Shown here piece by piece: positions 45,043-54,008 of a stretch of DNA of 64,000 nt. A model generated the notes under the pieces. It had not been told where the DNA came from and did not search any database. It saw only the letters and a program-made list of their open reading frames with translations. Each line of letters begins with the position of its first letter. Within the stretch, counting starts at the first letter, position 1. Position numbers and translations under genes: made by a program. The stretch spans positions 3,173,391 to 3,237,390 of the forward strand of contig OX638326.1 of NCBI GenBank assembly GCA_951812775.1, written 5' to 3'. This DNA comes from an uncultured Alphaproteobacteria bacterium. GTDB taxonomy: Bacteria; Pseudomonadota; Alphaproteobacteria; MPNO01; UBA2964.

Positions 45043-45225
45043 TTAGGTACCCATCTTGGAAAGCAGTGTTGCAAGCTCTGCGCCACCACCTGCGGGTGGT
45101 TTCCAGTCGAGATGCACGACCGATACGTTGTGTTCCGCGAGCTCGCTAGCAAACTTATCGAGGCCGACATTGATGACGGAAAGGTCGCCGCCCAGCAATG
45201 ATTTGTCGTCTTGATCAGAAGGCAT
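45043..45225 (-). CDS. Small protein resembling the FdrA C-terminal tail
   Basis: 60 residues: an acidic start, then VINVGLDKFASELAEHNVSV, then VVHLDWKPPAGGG and a short helix. This pattern is what I recall at the C-terminus of long FdrA proteins, and short stand-alone versions are often labelled fdrA domain proteins. It is spaced 17 bp from the upstream and 18 bp from the downstream gene, which argues that it is real and translated. It probably completes the shortened AllF in trans. Confidence 0.8.
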   Translation of the reverse strand: MPSDQDDKSLLGGDLSVINVGLDKFASELAEHNVSVVHLDWKPPAGGGAELATLLSKMGT

Positions 45226-45242
45226 TTATTTTTCCATTTCAG

Positions 45243-46514
45243 TTATTCGGCAGCGAGATCAACGAGACAGGCCGCTAAAACCTTTGCGCCAGCTGCTAGA
45301 TCTGAAGCAGTCGCAAATTCTGCCTCATTATGGCTGATGCCACCCGCACAGGGCACAAAGATCATGGCAGAGGGGCAATAGGACGCCATCATACCTGCAT
45401 CATGAAAAGCACCGGATGGAAGCTGGATCGCCGGAAAACTGAGAGCCTGTGCTGACTGTTCTACTGCCTGAACAATTTCCGCTGTAAAGCTTGCCGGGGT
45501 TTTGCGAAAGGTTTGCATGACCTCAATATCGCAAGGCGGCGCGGCATTGGTGCAGGCTTCGCCGATTTCGCCACTCAAACGCTCCAGCACCGCCTCGTCG
45601 GGGTGTCGTAAATCGATGGAGAATTCCGCCCGGCTCGCAACCGCATTGGGCGAATTTGGAGAGATGATCAGCTTGCCGACGGTATAGCGCAGGATATCGT
45701 CCGGATCCTCCATGACCGTGTTGAGCTCGGCCAGGCAACGCAACGCTGCTTGCAGAGCGTCGCGACGTGATTTGAGCGGCGCGGTTCCGGCATGGGCGGA
45801 TTCACCCGTAATGTTGATTTGAAACCGCCGTGATCCCTGAATACCGATGACGGCACCAATCGTGTTGCCGGTATCTTCCAAGACGGGGCCCTGTTCGATA
45901 TGGGCTTCTATATAGGCTGTCACGGGATGCTGCGTGGGGCGCTCACTATCAACCGGGGTTGCTTTGAGGGTTTCCTCTAATGCATGCGCAAAATACTTCC
46001 CGTCAGGGTCCTGAATATGTGCAAAATCATCGACCTTGGCGACACCAGTAAAAACCATAGAGCCCATGCCGCCTGGGTCAAAACGACTGCCTTCCTCATT
46101 TGTCCAGGCCACGACATCGATCGGCCGCATGGTTTCAATATTCGCATCTTCCAGGGCTTCCAGAACTTCAAACCCTGCCAAAACACCATAAATGCCATCG
46201 AACCGGCCACCACAGGGCTGACTGTCCATGTGGCTGCCTGTCATAACGGGAACCGCGTTTGACCCATCACCGTGACGGCGAATGAAGAGGTTCCCTATTT
46301 CGTCCTGACTGATTTTGAAATCACGCGACCGAGCCCAGTTGATTAGTGTTTCGCGGGCAGCGACATCGGTTGGCGATAATGCTTGCCGGTTTACGCCGTT
46401 ATTTGGGATTGCGCCGAACTCAGACATCTCCATATGGCGACGCCATAGGCGTTGCTCATCGATATGCGCTGCTGCAAGGTGCGCGATGTCTCCAAGTGAA
46501 TTTTCCGTCGTCAT
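45243..46514 (-). CDS. allC: Allantoate amidohydrolase-type M20 metallohydrolase
   Basis: Zn-dependent amidase that would open allantoate to ureidoglycine, CO2 and ammonia. 423 residues. Metal ligands: GSHMDSQPCGGRFDG (His and Asp, near residue 91), WTNEEGSRF (Glu near 136), EAHIEQGPVLE (His near 202) and a late SHNEAEF His. The dimerisation domain has GESAHAGTAPL. Related enzymes act on N-carbamoyl amino acids or ureidoglycolate, but operon position (first gene before the AllFGH genes) favours allantoate. Ends 17 bp before the small FdrA-tail gene. Confidence 0.86.
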   Translation of the reverse strand: MTTENSLGDIAHLAAAHIDEQRLWRRHMEMSEFGAIPNNGVNRQALSPTDVAARETLINWARSRDFKISQDEIGNLFIRRHGDGSNAVPVMTGSHMDSQPCGGRFDGIYGVLAGFEVLEALEDANIETMRPIDVVAWTNEEGSRFDPGGMGSMVFTGVAKVDDFAHIQDPDGKYFAHALEETLKATPVDSERPTQHPVTAYIEAHIEQGPVLEDTGNTIGAVIGIQGSRRFQINITGESAHAGTAPLKSRRDALQAALRCLAELNTVMEDPDDILRYTVGKLIISPNSPNAVASRAEFSIDLRHPDEAVLERLSGEIGEACTNAAPPCDIEVMQTFRKTPASFTAEIVQAVEQSAQALSFPAIQLPSGAFHDAGMMASYCPSAMIFVPCAGGISHNEAEFATASDLAAGAKVLAACLVDLAAE

Positions 46515-46624
46515 GAGGCGATTTCGAATTTTCCTGCGGATCGGCGTGTTTGGTTACCAATATATGACCATCATTACACGACCGGTAGTGAAGGCTCAAT
46601 CAATGGCTGAAGGCATCAGTCGGG

Positions 46625-47953
46625 TCAGTCGAGCTCGTTGATCACGGTCCCGAGCACATCAACGATGTGATCTATTTCGGATTTTTCGATGATGAGCGGT
46701 GGTGCTAGAGCGAGAATGTCACCAGTCTGGCGGAACAGCAGGCCTTTTTCGTAACAGCGGAGAAAACAATCATAGCCCCGTGCGCCCGTCGCGCCGTCGC
46801 GCGACGCAAGTTCAATGCCGGCGACGAGTCCAATATTTCGGATATCGATGACGTTTTTCGCCTCGCTGAGAGTATGGACGGCTTCTTCCCAATAGGGCGC
46901 CAGCTCGGCGCAACGATCAAACAGTCTTTCGGTTTCGTATACGTCCAGCGTCGCCAGGGCCGCGGCGCAGGCGAGCGGATGGGCGGAATAGGTGTAGCCG
47001 TGGAATAGTTCGATCATGCCGGTCGGTCCGTCCATCAGCGCATCATAAATGGTATCCGTCGTGGCGACGGCTGACATTGGGACCGCGCCATTGGTCAATC
47101 CTTTGGCCATGGTCATCAGGTCAGGCTGGACGCCAAATCGTTCTGCCCCAAAAGAAGCACCAGTGCGGCCAAATCCTGTAATGACTTCATCGAAAATCAA
47201 AAGGATGCCATGGCGTGTGCAAATTTTCCGAAGTCGGTCGAGATAGCCGACGGGTGGCACCAGGACCCCCGTGGACCCCGCCATGGGTTCAACGATGACG
47301 GCTGCAATTGTTGAAGCGTCATGGAGCGCGACCAGCCGTTCCAGCTCGTCTGCCAGCGCCGCACCCCACTCGGGCTGGCCTTTGCTAAACGCATTCTTCT
47401 CAAGGTTATGAGTGTGGGGAAGGTGATCGACACCGCCCAGCATGTTGCCGAACTGTTTGCGGTTATTGACGATACCGCCAACGGCCGTGCCCCCAAATCC
47501 GACGCCATGATAACCGCGTTCTCGCCCGATAAACCGTGTTCGAGTGCCTTCGCCGCGGGCTCTGTGATAAGCGAGCGCGATCTTCAGGGCGGTGTCCACC
47601 GCCTCTGAGCCGGAATTGGCAAAGAAAACGTGATCGAGATTGCCCGGCAGCATATTTGTAAGACGACTGGCCAATTCGAAGGCAAGCGGATGGCCCATCT
47701 GAAAGGCTGTGGCATAGTCCATCTGATCCGCCTGCTGGCGGATGGCATCGGTAATCTGCTCACGACCATGGCCCGCATTCACACACCACATGCCCGAAAC
47801 ACCATCGAGGACTTCTCGTCCTTCTTCCGTGGTGTAATACATCCCCTTTGCGCTGACGAACATGCGCGGCGCCGCTTTGAACTGGCGGTTGGCTGTGAAG
47901 GGCATCCAATAGGATTGCAGATCGTTGATCGCTCTGTGTGTCGTGTCGGGCAT
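46625..47953 (-). CDS. Class III omega-amino acid:pyruvate aminotransferase
   Basis: PLP-dependent transaminase, cytoplasmic, 442 residues. Visible: SYWMPFTANRQF at the start, NSGSEAVDTALKIA near residue 110, RERGYHGVGFGG, FDEVITGFGRTGASFG (PLP Asp) and the Schiff-base Lys in TMAKGLTNGAVPM near residue 281. It looks like beta-alanine/omega-amino acid transaminases, which could take the beta-amino acid end products of pyrimidine or related breakdown. The true amino donor is unknown. A 110-bp gap separates it from the allC-type gene, so it might begin the same transcript. Confidence 0.9.
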   Translation of the reverse strand: MPDTTHRAINDLQSYWMPFTANRQFKAAPRMFVSAKGMYYTTEEGREVLDGVSGMWCVNAGHGREQITDAIRQQADQMDYATAFQMGHPLAFELASRLTNMLPGNLDHVFFANSGSEAVDTALKIALAYHRARGEGTRTRFIGRERGYHGVGFGGTAVGGIVNNRKQFGNMLGGVDHLPHTHNLEKNAFSKGQPEWGAALADELERLVALHDASTIAAVIVEPMAGSTGVLVPPVGYLDRLRKICTRHGILLIFDEVITGFGRTGASFGAERFGVQPDLMTMAKGLTNGAVPMSAVATTDTIYDALMDGPTGMIELFHGYTYSAHPLACAAALATLDVYETERLFDRCAELAPYWEEAVHTLSEAKNVIDIRNIGLVAGIELASRDGATGARGYDCFLRCYEKGLLFRQTGDILALAPPLIIEKSEIDHIVDVLGTVINELD

Positions 47954-48060
47954 TGAAGGTTATATCTCTGTGGGTCTGAGCATCTTCTGGCGCACAAGGA
48001 TGCCATAGTCAGTCTAATCTGGGTATAATCAACCTACTTAAGCAATATGGAGAGTTTGAA

Positions 48061-48465
48061 ATGGCTAAGTTGCGTCATATCGCCATTAGCGCGAAGGATT
48101 TGGAAACGACTGCGCAGTTCTATGAAAAAGCCTTTGGCATGGAACGAGTCCGTCAGTCCAAAGTGGCGATCATGTTGTCTGATGGTGTGGTATCATTGGC
48201 GATTCTGCATTTGCGGTCAAACGACAACGCACCTGATGAACGGGGCCCTGACTATATTGGCCTGCATCACATAGGCTTCCTGGTAGATGATGTGCCGGGT
48301 GTTAGCGCGGATGTTGAAGAGGCAGGCGGGACCTATCACGGTCAAATTCAAAATGTGGGCAACGGACCCGAATTTGAACGCAAATATCGTGATCCCAATG
48401 GCGTCGTGCTTGATGTGACCAGCAAGGAACACGCAACATCGTCCTGGCGAGTCCCCGTCGAATAG
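48061..48465 (+). CDS. VOC-superfamily (glyoxalase-like) metalloprotein
   Basis: 134 residues with the paired beta-alpha-beta-beta-beta fold: LRHIAISAKDLETTAQFYEKAFGM at the start (the first metal His in RHIA) and GLHHIGFLVDD in the second half, plus late YRDPNGVVLDVTS. It could be a lyase, isomerase or ring-cleaving dioxygenase; the sequence does not decide. Divergent from the aminotransferase gene across about 107 bp. Confidence 0.85.
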   Translation: MAKLRHIAISAKDLETTAQFYEKAFGMERVRQSKVAIMLSDGVVSLAILHLRSNDNAPDERGPDYIGLHHIGFLVDDVPGVSADVEEAGGTYHGQIQNVGNGPEFERKYRDPNGVVLDVTSKEHATSSWRVPVE

Positions 48466-48584
48466 GGTGAGCAGTTAACTCTAACGGCCTGATTCATCAC
48501 ATTTTCTTTGTTTGACAGGCGATATCCCCTTTGTCATACGGGGGAGAATGATTTTAACACTGCCGTCGGGCTGGGGAGTCTCAG

Positions 48585-49489
48585 ATGCGTCAGGGGAAGG
48601 CTGCGGTATTTGCCGCCCTTTTATCGCTAGCACAGATCAGCGTCGCTGATGCCGGTGAATCTCGGACAACTGGTGTCGGCCCCGCCGGGATCAAAGGCGT
48701 CGATAATCGTGTCGTTGTCGATAGTTCGGTTGCGCCCTGGAACGCGGTTGGTCGGATCAGTACCAGTACGGGAAATTATTGTACGGGTGTCCTGATTTCC
48801 GCGGATAGAGTTGCAACAGCGGCTCACTGTTTGTGGCGTGAAAAGACTTTGCGTTGGTTGCCGGTCTACGAAATCAGTTTTCTTGCCGGGTATCGCGATG
48901 GCAAATATCAGGAACGGGCCGCCATCGAATCTTATTTCCTGCCGAATGGGCTGGTTGACCAGAAAAAGCGGCGACTTAAGAAGGTGGGCGATTGGGCCGT
49001 TCTAAAGTTGCGGCGAGCTGTCAGCTCTAAAATCAACCAATTCCATTGGTTGATTTTACCCAGGCCTTTTGGAAAAAGACCCGACGCAAGGGCGAAAGCC
49101 TGATACAGGCCGGATACAGTTTTGACAGGAGCGAGTTCCTGACACGTCACGATGGCTGTTCTGTTACCCTGTTTTATCGCGATGATGCGCTGATGCATCA
49201 TACGTGTGATGCGACGCGTGGCGATTCCGGGTCACCTATTATGGTCAAACGGCGCGGACAATATCGTCTCGTCGGGCTACATCTTGCGACCCGAAGTTAC
49301 AGTAATTTGGTCAGTAGTGGTGTTGCGGTTACCGGGCATGGGCTAATCAAAAGCCTCATGAGTATGGCTCGGCGTGGTATCGAAGGACGCGTCATTGCTG
49401 AGGACCCCGGCAGTTATCAACCGGTAAAACCAGCTCATCATCGTCTCGAGGAACCGTTAGAGGCCATTCCACAACTTGTCGGCCGTTAA
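48585..49489 (+). pseudogene. Secreted trypsin-like serine protease, frameshifted
   Basis: Signal peptide (KAAVFAALLSLAQISVADA) and the chymotrypsin-fold catalytic residues are present, but in two frames. The first frame (to 49103) has His in TAAHC and Asp in GDWAVLKL. The second (open from 49031) has Ser in TRGDSGSPIM. The join lies at an AAAA run at 49029-49032: one added A would restore SSK-NQPIPLVDFTQ across the break. The same point is one arm of a perfect 13-bp inverted repeat (49029-49041 and 49045-49057). It may be a true mutation or a sequence error. A programmed shift is unlikely, as no canonical slippery heptamer is present. The gene's end overlaps the convergent Fe-S protein gene by 4 bp. 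Confidence 0.85.
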
Positions 49490-50406
49490 AGACGATTGGG
49501 CGACCGGTACCCGTCCTCTTTCCGCTGTTTCATATAGGCTTTGTATTTGAGGCGTTTGTCTGCGTCGCCATTTTCTTTGAACACATATGGACAGACATCG
49601 ACACAGATATGGCAGTACGCCTCGTGGAGGCGTGAAAACGGGTAGCACTTTTCCATATCTATCCGCCAGCGCTTGATACCTTCCGTTACAATATGGTCTG
49701 TCGCGATCGCGTCTCCCGGACAGTTATTGCGACACAGATTGCACTTCTCACAATAATCCTGAACGCCAAAATCCAGCGGTTGATTAACCTCCAATGGTAA
49801 ATCTGTCGTGACAAAGCTCGGTCGAAAATTGGCCGCGATGTCCGGGTTGATCAGGCTGCCATGACGGCCAAGCTCACCGATTCCGCAATGATAGAGGGTG
49901 GGGATGGCCTGGATTTGGGTGATTCCATTGTGATGCGCCCAGGCAGGATATCCTAATTCCCGAATATGGGCGGCAAGTTCAGTCGCGATCTGGGCAACTT
50001 CGACATAGACCCGGAAGGTTTCGGCTTCGATGGCCAGCGAACCCTTGAGGACGTTCGCGTAATCCTCTTTGACGACAATGCCTATGACGTTTTTATGCGG
50101 CATGTCAAAATCTAGATCGACCATTATCGGCGTGAGCTCGGTACATCCGATGAGATCGGCCCCCAGCGCTTTAGCTTTAGCTTGTATGTCGGCGGTGATA
50201 GTTGCCGGGTCGTTGACCTTTGTTTCTGTCGGGTTGACGGGTCCGTCGCGATCTTCCGCGAGGGCCATCCACTCATCATGCGCGGCTGTGCGGACGTCGT
50301 CTTTCTTGTTCCATTGCGGTACATTTTCGAGACCCGCCTCCTCGACAAGACGTTTCAGAAGTGGATCGGCAAGGCCTTGTTCGCGTCGCCAGCTAATTCC
50401 GATCAT
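49486..50406 (-). CDS. Double 4Fe-4S reductive-dehalogenase-like soluble protein
   Basis: 306 residues with an N-terminal alpha/beta region and two C-terminal 4Fe-4S sites: CEKCNLCRNNCPG near residue 217 and CYPFSRLHEAYC followed by CHICVDVCPYVF near 260. The layout resembles short, cytoplasmic relatives of corrinoid reductive dehalogenases and epoxyqueuosine reductase. There is no Tat signal and no membrane anchor gene. A true dehalogenase is unproven. It might deliver electrons to neighbouring oxygenase steps. Divergent from the hydrolase at 50551 with a 144-bp gap. Confidence 0.78.
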   Translation of the reverse strand: MIGISWRREQGLADPLLKRLVEEAGLENVPQWNKKDDVRTAAHDEWMALAEDRDGPVNPTETKVNDPATITADIQAKAKALGADLIGCTELTPIMVDLDFDMPHKNVIGIVVKEDYANVLKGSLAIEAETFRVYVEVAQIATELAAHIRELGYPAWAHHNGITQIQAIPTLYHCGIGELGRHGSLINPDIAANFRPSFVTTDLPLEVNQPLDFGVQDYCEKCNLCRNNCPGDAIATDHIVTEGIKRWRIDMEKCYPFSRLHEAYCHICVDVCPYVFKENGDADKRLKYKAYMKQRKEDGYRSPNRL

Positions 50407-50550
50407 ATGACTCTCCCCGGTTTCGGGAGCGTCTTAACGTTTGGTCCCATGACGCCATCCGCAGACTGTGGTTAATTATGGGAAAAGGGTAGCGCTATAT
50501 ACGCCAGAACAAAATGAAAATGACGGTGGCGCCAGACAAGGGAGGCTAGG

Positions 50551-51831
50551 ATGAGCGAAGAAGATATCGTCGTATTGCCCGACGATAACGGCATTTTACC
50601 GGCGGCAACCGTTGCCGCGATCCGAAATGGTGACGCCTATCCCGAAACTACGGGGTTTAGCAAAACTGTTGAGTTCATTGATTTTGAGCGACACGGAAAG
50701 CCTTTCACACAAGTACTGACAACTTTTAAGCCTGACACCCCTCGACTCCATAATGGAAGAGAGATCATGCTGGTTTGTGGTGAGGGCGGCAAAGATAACG
50801 GCAACGGCTTTATCGATACTTATGAGAAAAAACCCGGGATGGCGCCGTGGCTTGCCAGCCGCGGTATCACCGTCGCAATCGTGCCCCGCCTAGGGCGTTG
50901 GCATTTTTTCGATGAGGGCGGGAGCTGGATGGATATTCCCCTCAAAGAACGGATGCCCGTCTTTACCAGACATCAGAAAGATTACTGGTCTAAAGATGAC
51001 TATACGGTCCATGCGTTGAAGGGTCAGGCCAGCCCAACGGGCAGTGATACCTATCGTTTGCCGGTAGAGGGCACCGCACTCTATGACCATATGTTGGCCG
51101 CAACGCCTGACACAATTGTCGAAGGGTATCGGCAGGGAGCGGCGCGCGCGCTCGAAAACCATACCCGGTCTCGCGATGAAATATTGCTGCTCTATTGGGG
51201 TTTCTCGACTGGGGGACCGTTCCTGTGGGCGTTGTGTCGCCATTTAACACCTGACGGCATGCTGGGATGGGGCACGTCGAATAATCCATCGGCTTATCTT
51301 TATAGCCGCGCGAGTACCGGTAATCATGACTGGCCCTATGAAGAGTCCTGCCTGCGGGTCCGGGAACGTGGCCGTCCTGATTTTCATTTCTATACGACCC
51401 ATATTGATGATGACCTCCGGGAGGAATGGTTTCAGGAATCCTTGCATGCACCTAATTTCAAATCGGTTGAAGATGTCTTCATGCATTACAATGTTGCGGC
51501 ACTGACGGAGCAGGCAACGCGGATTTGGGAATCAGGCTTCTTGGCGGCTGAAGATCGCGCAGGGGGCTTTGCCGAATTTCTCCAGAAAATTATGTTGCCT
51601 CTGTATCCGGCGGATGAATTGCGCGATGTCGCTGTCCTGGAAATGAACGGCACACTCGATCAGGTTATCCAGCCGTGGAAGGTCGATGCGGCCCGTAAAG
51701 TCACCGAAAAATATTGCAAACGGTATCGGGTCGCACGCCTTGAAGACTTTCGGCACGATATTCTGCATGATACCTGCAAAACCGTTGGGCGCATCTGGTT
51801 CAAGCTGATTGAGAGCGGCCATTACGATTAA
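50551..51831 (+). CDS. Alpha/beta-hydrolase-fold protein of unknown substrate
   Basis: 426 residues. A nucleophile elbow is visible as YWGFSTGGPFLW (G-x-S-x-G form) near residue 216 and a possible catalytic His in FRHDILHD near 407. The segment VLEMNGTLDQVIQP near 367 fits the strand carrying an acid. The first 80 residues are not typical of the fold. I do not recognise the precise family. It opens a + strand run of hydrolase, hydrolase, Rieske oxygenase and ThDP enzyme genes with 14-30 bp gaps, so a role in one catabolic route is likely. Confidence 0.72.
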   Translation: MSEEDIVVLPDDNGILPAATVAAIRNGDAYPETTGFSKTVEFIDFERHGKPFTQVLTTFKPDTPRLHNGREIMLVCGEGGKDNGNGFIDTYEKKPGMAPWLASRGITVAIVPRLGRWHFFDEGGSWMDIPLKERMPVFTRHQKDYWSKDDYTVHALKGQASPTGSDTYRLPVEGTALYDHMLAATPDTIVEGYRQGAARALENHTRSRDEILLLYWGFSTGGPFLWALCRHLTPDGMLGWGTSNNPSAYLYSRASTGNHDWPYEESCLRVRERGRPDFHFYTTHIDDDLREEWFQESLHAPNFKSVEDVFMHYNVAALTEQATRIWESGFLAAEDRAGGFAEFLQKIMLPLYPADELRDVAVLEMNGTLDQVIQPWKVDAARKVTEKYCKRYRVARLEDFRHDILHDTCKTVGRIWFKLIESGHYD

Positions 51832-51846
51832 GAGCAAGGGACGGCC

Positions 51847-52728
51847 ATGCACAAAGAAGACGAAAAGTTTATCGATGTTGAGGGCGTAAAAACCCACTAC
51901 TACGAAAAAGGCAACGGCCCGCCGCTTGTCCTGTTTCATGGTGGTGCCTTTGGTCACCCCACCGCTGCCGACAGCGCGTGGGACTGGAGCACAAACTTTG
52001 ATGTGTTGGCCGAACGCTACCAGGTCTTTGCCGTTGATAAGCTTGGTCAGGGTTTTACGGACATTCCCAAATCCAATGACGATTACTGTATGGCTGCGGT
52101 CGTTCAGCATGGGGCTGATACGATAAGAGCGCTGGGTTTGGGGCCGGCGCATCTGGTGGGGCATTCACGCGGTGGTTATCTCGTTTGTCGCCTTACCCTC
52201 GATAATCCCGAGCTGGTGAAAAGTTGCACCATCGTTGATAGCAATACCAGCTCTCCTGGCGTGGAGTTAAACGCGATCGTGCTGGGCAACCCCCCGGAAC
52301 CGCTTTTATCGAGCGAAAGCCATCGCTGGATATTCGAGCACTATTCCTACAGCCCAAATCACATTACCGACGACTGGCTGGATATTTGTTGTGAAATCGC
52401 GGCCCGGCCGGACTATCGGGTGGCCTGGGAGAAGATGGAAACCGAGGAGCTGCGGCTAAGACAGTTTTCCCCCGGATTGGCTGCCGACAAGTCCAAGATG
52501 TTTGCAAAGTTGCGGGATGAGGGGATAAAGCGACCCACACAGATTATCTGGGGCAAGAACGATCCCACCGCATCATTGGAGCAGGGCTGGGTTCTCTATG
52601 ACCTCATCACCAAACATCGGCGCGACGTCCAGTTTCATGTCATCAATCAAGCAGGGCATTTTTCCTATCGTGAGCATCCCAAAGCGTTCAACGAATTAAT
52701 TCATGCGTTTGTCGCCGCAAACGAGTAA
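51847..52728 (+). CDS. Alpha/beta hydrolase, meta-cleavage-type
   Basis: 293 residues. Oxyanion hole LVLFHGGAFG near residue 27, nucleophile Ser in VGHSRGGYL near 109, acid in IIWGKNDPTAS and His in INQAGHFSYREHP near 272. Overall closest in appearance to C-C bond hydrolases of aromatic meta-cleavage pathways, but many esterases share this pattern. Starts 15 bp after the preceding hydrolase gene and 30 bp before the Rieske oxygenase gene, which supports a ring-cleavage context. Confidence 0.85.
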   Translation: MHKEDEKFIDVEGVKTHYYEKGNGPPLVLFHGGAFGHPTAADSAWDWSTNFDVLAERYQVFAVDKLGQGFTDIPKSNDDYCMAAVVQHGADTIRALGLGPAHLVGHSRGGYLVCRLTLDNPELVKSCTIVDSNTSSPGVELNAIVLGNPPEPLLSSESHRWIFEHYSYSPNHITDDWLDICCEIAARPDYRVAWEKMETEELRLRQFSPGLAADKSKMFAKLRDEGIKRPTQIIWGKNDPTASLEQGWVLYDLITKHRRDVQFHVINQAGHFSYREHPKAFNELIHAFVAANE

Positions 52729-52758
52729 GCGCAAGAGTCTACACCCCGGAAGCATAAT

Positions 52759-53994
52759 ATGCTCTCACACGAAGACAACGAATTGCTGACCCGTACCAAC
52801 GTCGGAACACCGATGGGTGATCTGATGCGGCGATACTGGATTCCGGTGGTGTTTACCGATCAAATTGCCAAACCGGATTGTCCGCCGGTTCGGGTCCAGT
52901 TGCTGGGCGAAAAACTGGTAGCGTTTCGCGATACCAAGGGGCGACCGGGTTTGATTGATGAACGTTGTCCGCATCGCACCGCCTCAATGTTTTTTGGCCG
53001 CAACGAAGAATGTGGTTTGCGTTGTGTTTATCACGGATGGAAGTTTGATATTCACGGCGAATGTGTCGATTTACCGAGTGAGCCGGAAGGCAGCAATTTG
53101 CAACGCAAGGTCAGAATCAAGGCCTATCCCTGCCATGAACAAGGGGGCTTGGTCTGGGCTTATATGGGGCCCGCCGAGCTCAAACCGGAATTTCCCGAAC
53201 TCGAATGGACGATGGTGCCGGATTCGCATCGCTATGTGACACGCCGCATCCAGGAATGTAACTGGCTACAGGGGCTGGAAGGCGGTTTTGATACCAGCCA
53301 TCTCGCTTTTCTCCACCGCGGGACGGCAGGAACAAACCGTCGCGTTGTGCCCTCGCAATATGCCGTCGTGCCGACGGAATTCGGTTTCATGGCGGGAACT
53401 GGTCGTGTTCAGAAAGAAGGGGAGGTAAACTGGGCATCCAACCTGATGTGCATGCCGTTTCATAAGGTATTTGCTACGAGCCCGGAGGCGGCCCATATGT
53501 GGGTGCCGATCGATGATGAAAACACGATGCTCTACAGTGTCGATTATTGGCCTGATCGACCTCTTTCAGAAGAATATCTTGAACGTACGATAACGCATCA
53601 CGGAATTCATACGGAGAATCTTCCGGGGACTGACATCCCGATCCACAATAAAAGCAATGACTACAATATAGATCGCGACCTTCAGGCGAGCGGCGAATCT
53701 TATACCGGGATGGAAGGACTTGGTGTCCAGGATGCGGGCATTCAGGAGTCGATGGGGCCAATTGCAGATCGCTCCATTGAACATCTCGGTGTTAGCGACA
53801 CGGCAATAATCCAGATTAGAAAATTACTCCTACAAAGCCTGAAAGATTTCGCTGACGGAAAGACTCCGCCGGGGCTCGATCCGGTGAGTTATCGTGCACG
53901 CTCCACACGATTTGATTTACCGGAAGGAGCATCGTTTGAAGAAGCAATAAAAGAACAGTTGAAACGCGACTACGGGTCAGTCGCTGCCGAATAA
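52759..53994 (+). CDS. Rieske-type aromatic ring-hydroxylating oxygenase, alpha subunit
   Basis: 411 residues. Rieske 2Fe-2S ligands: CPHRTASM (Cys, His) near residue 70 and CVYHGWKFD (Cys, His) near 90. The mononuclear iron site is in GGFDTSHLAFLH near residue 177. The layout resembles phthalate 4,5-dioxygenase and related demethylases, which act with a separate reductase. No reductase gene is in the window. It belongs to the run starting at 50551. Confidence 0.92.
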   Translation: MLSHEDNELLTRTNVGTPMGDLMRRYWIPVVFTDQIAKPDCPPVRVQLLGEKLVAFRDTKGRPGLIDERCPHRTASMFFGRNEECGLRCVYHGWKFDIHGECVDLPSEPEGSNLQRKVRIKAYPCHEQGGLVWAYMGPAELKPEFPELEWTMVPDSHRYVTRRIQECNWLQGLEGGFDTSHLAFLHRGTAGTNRRVVPSQYAVVPTEFGFMAGTGRVQKEGEVNWASNLMCMPFHKVFATSPEAAHMWVPIDDENTMLYSVDYWPDRPLSEEYLERTITHHGIHTENLPGTDIPIHNKSNDYNIDRDLQASGESYTGMEGLGVQDAGIQESMGPIADRSIEHLGVSDTAIIQIRKLLLQSLKDFADGKTPPGLDPVSYRARSTRFDLPEGASFEEAIKEQLKRDYGSVAAE

Positions 53995-54008
53995 GAAAGG
54001 TCATACAG

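Noticed and set aside
49029-49057. Programmed -1 frameshift in the protease
   Set aside because: No canonical X XXY YYZ heptamer, and the hairpin starts at the shift point rather than a few bases downstream.
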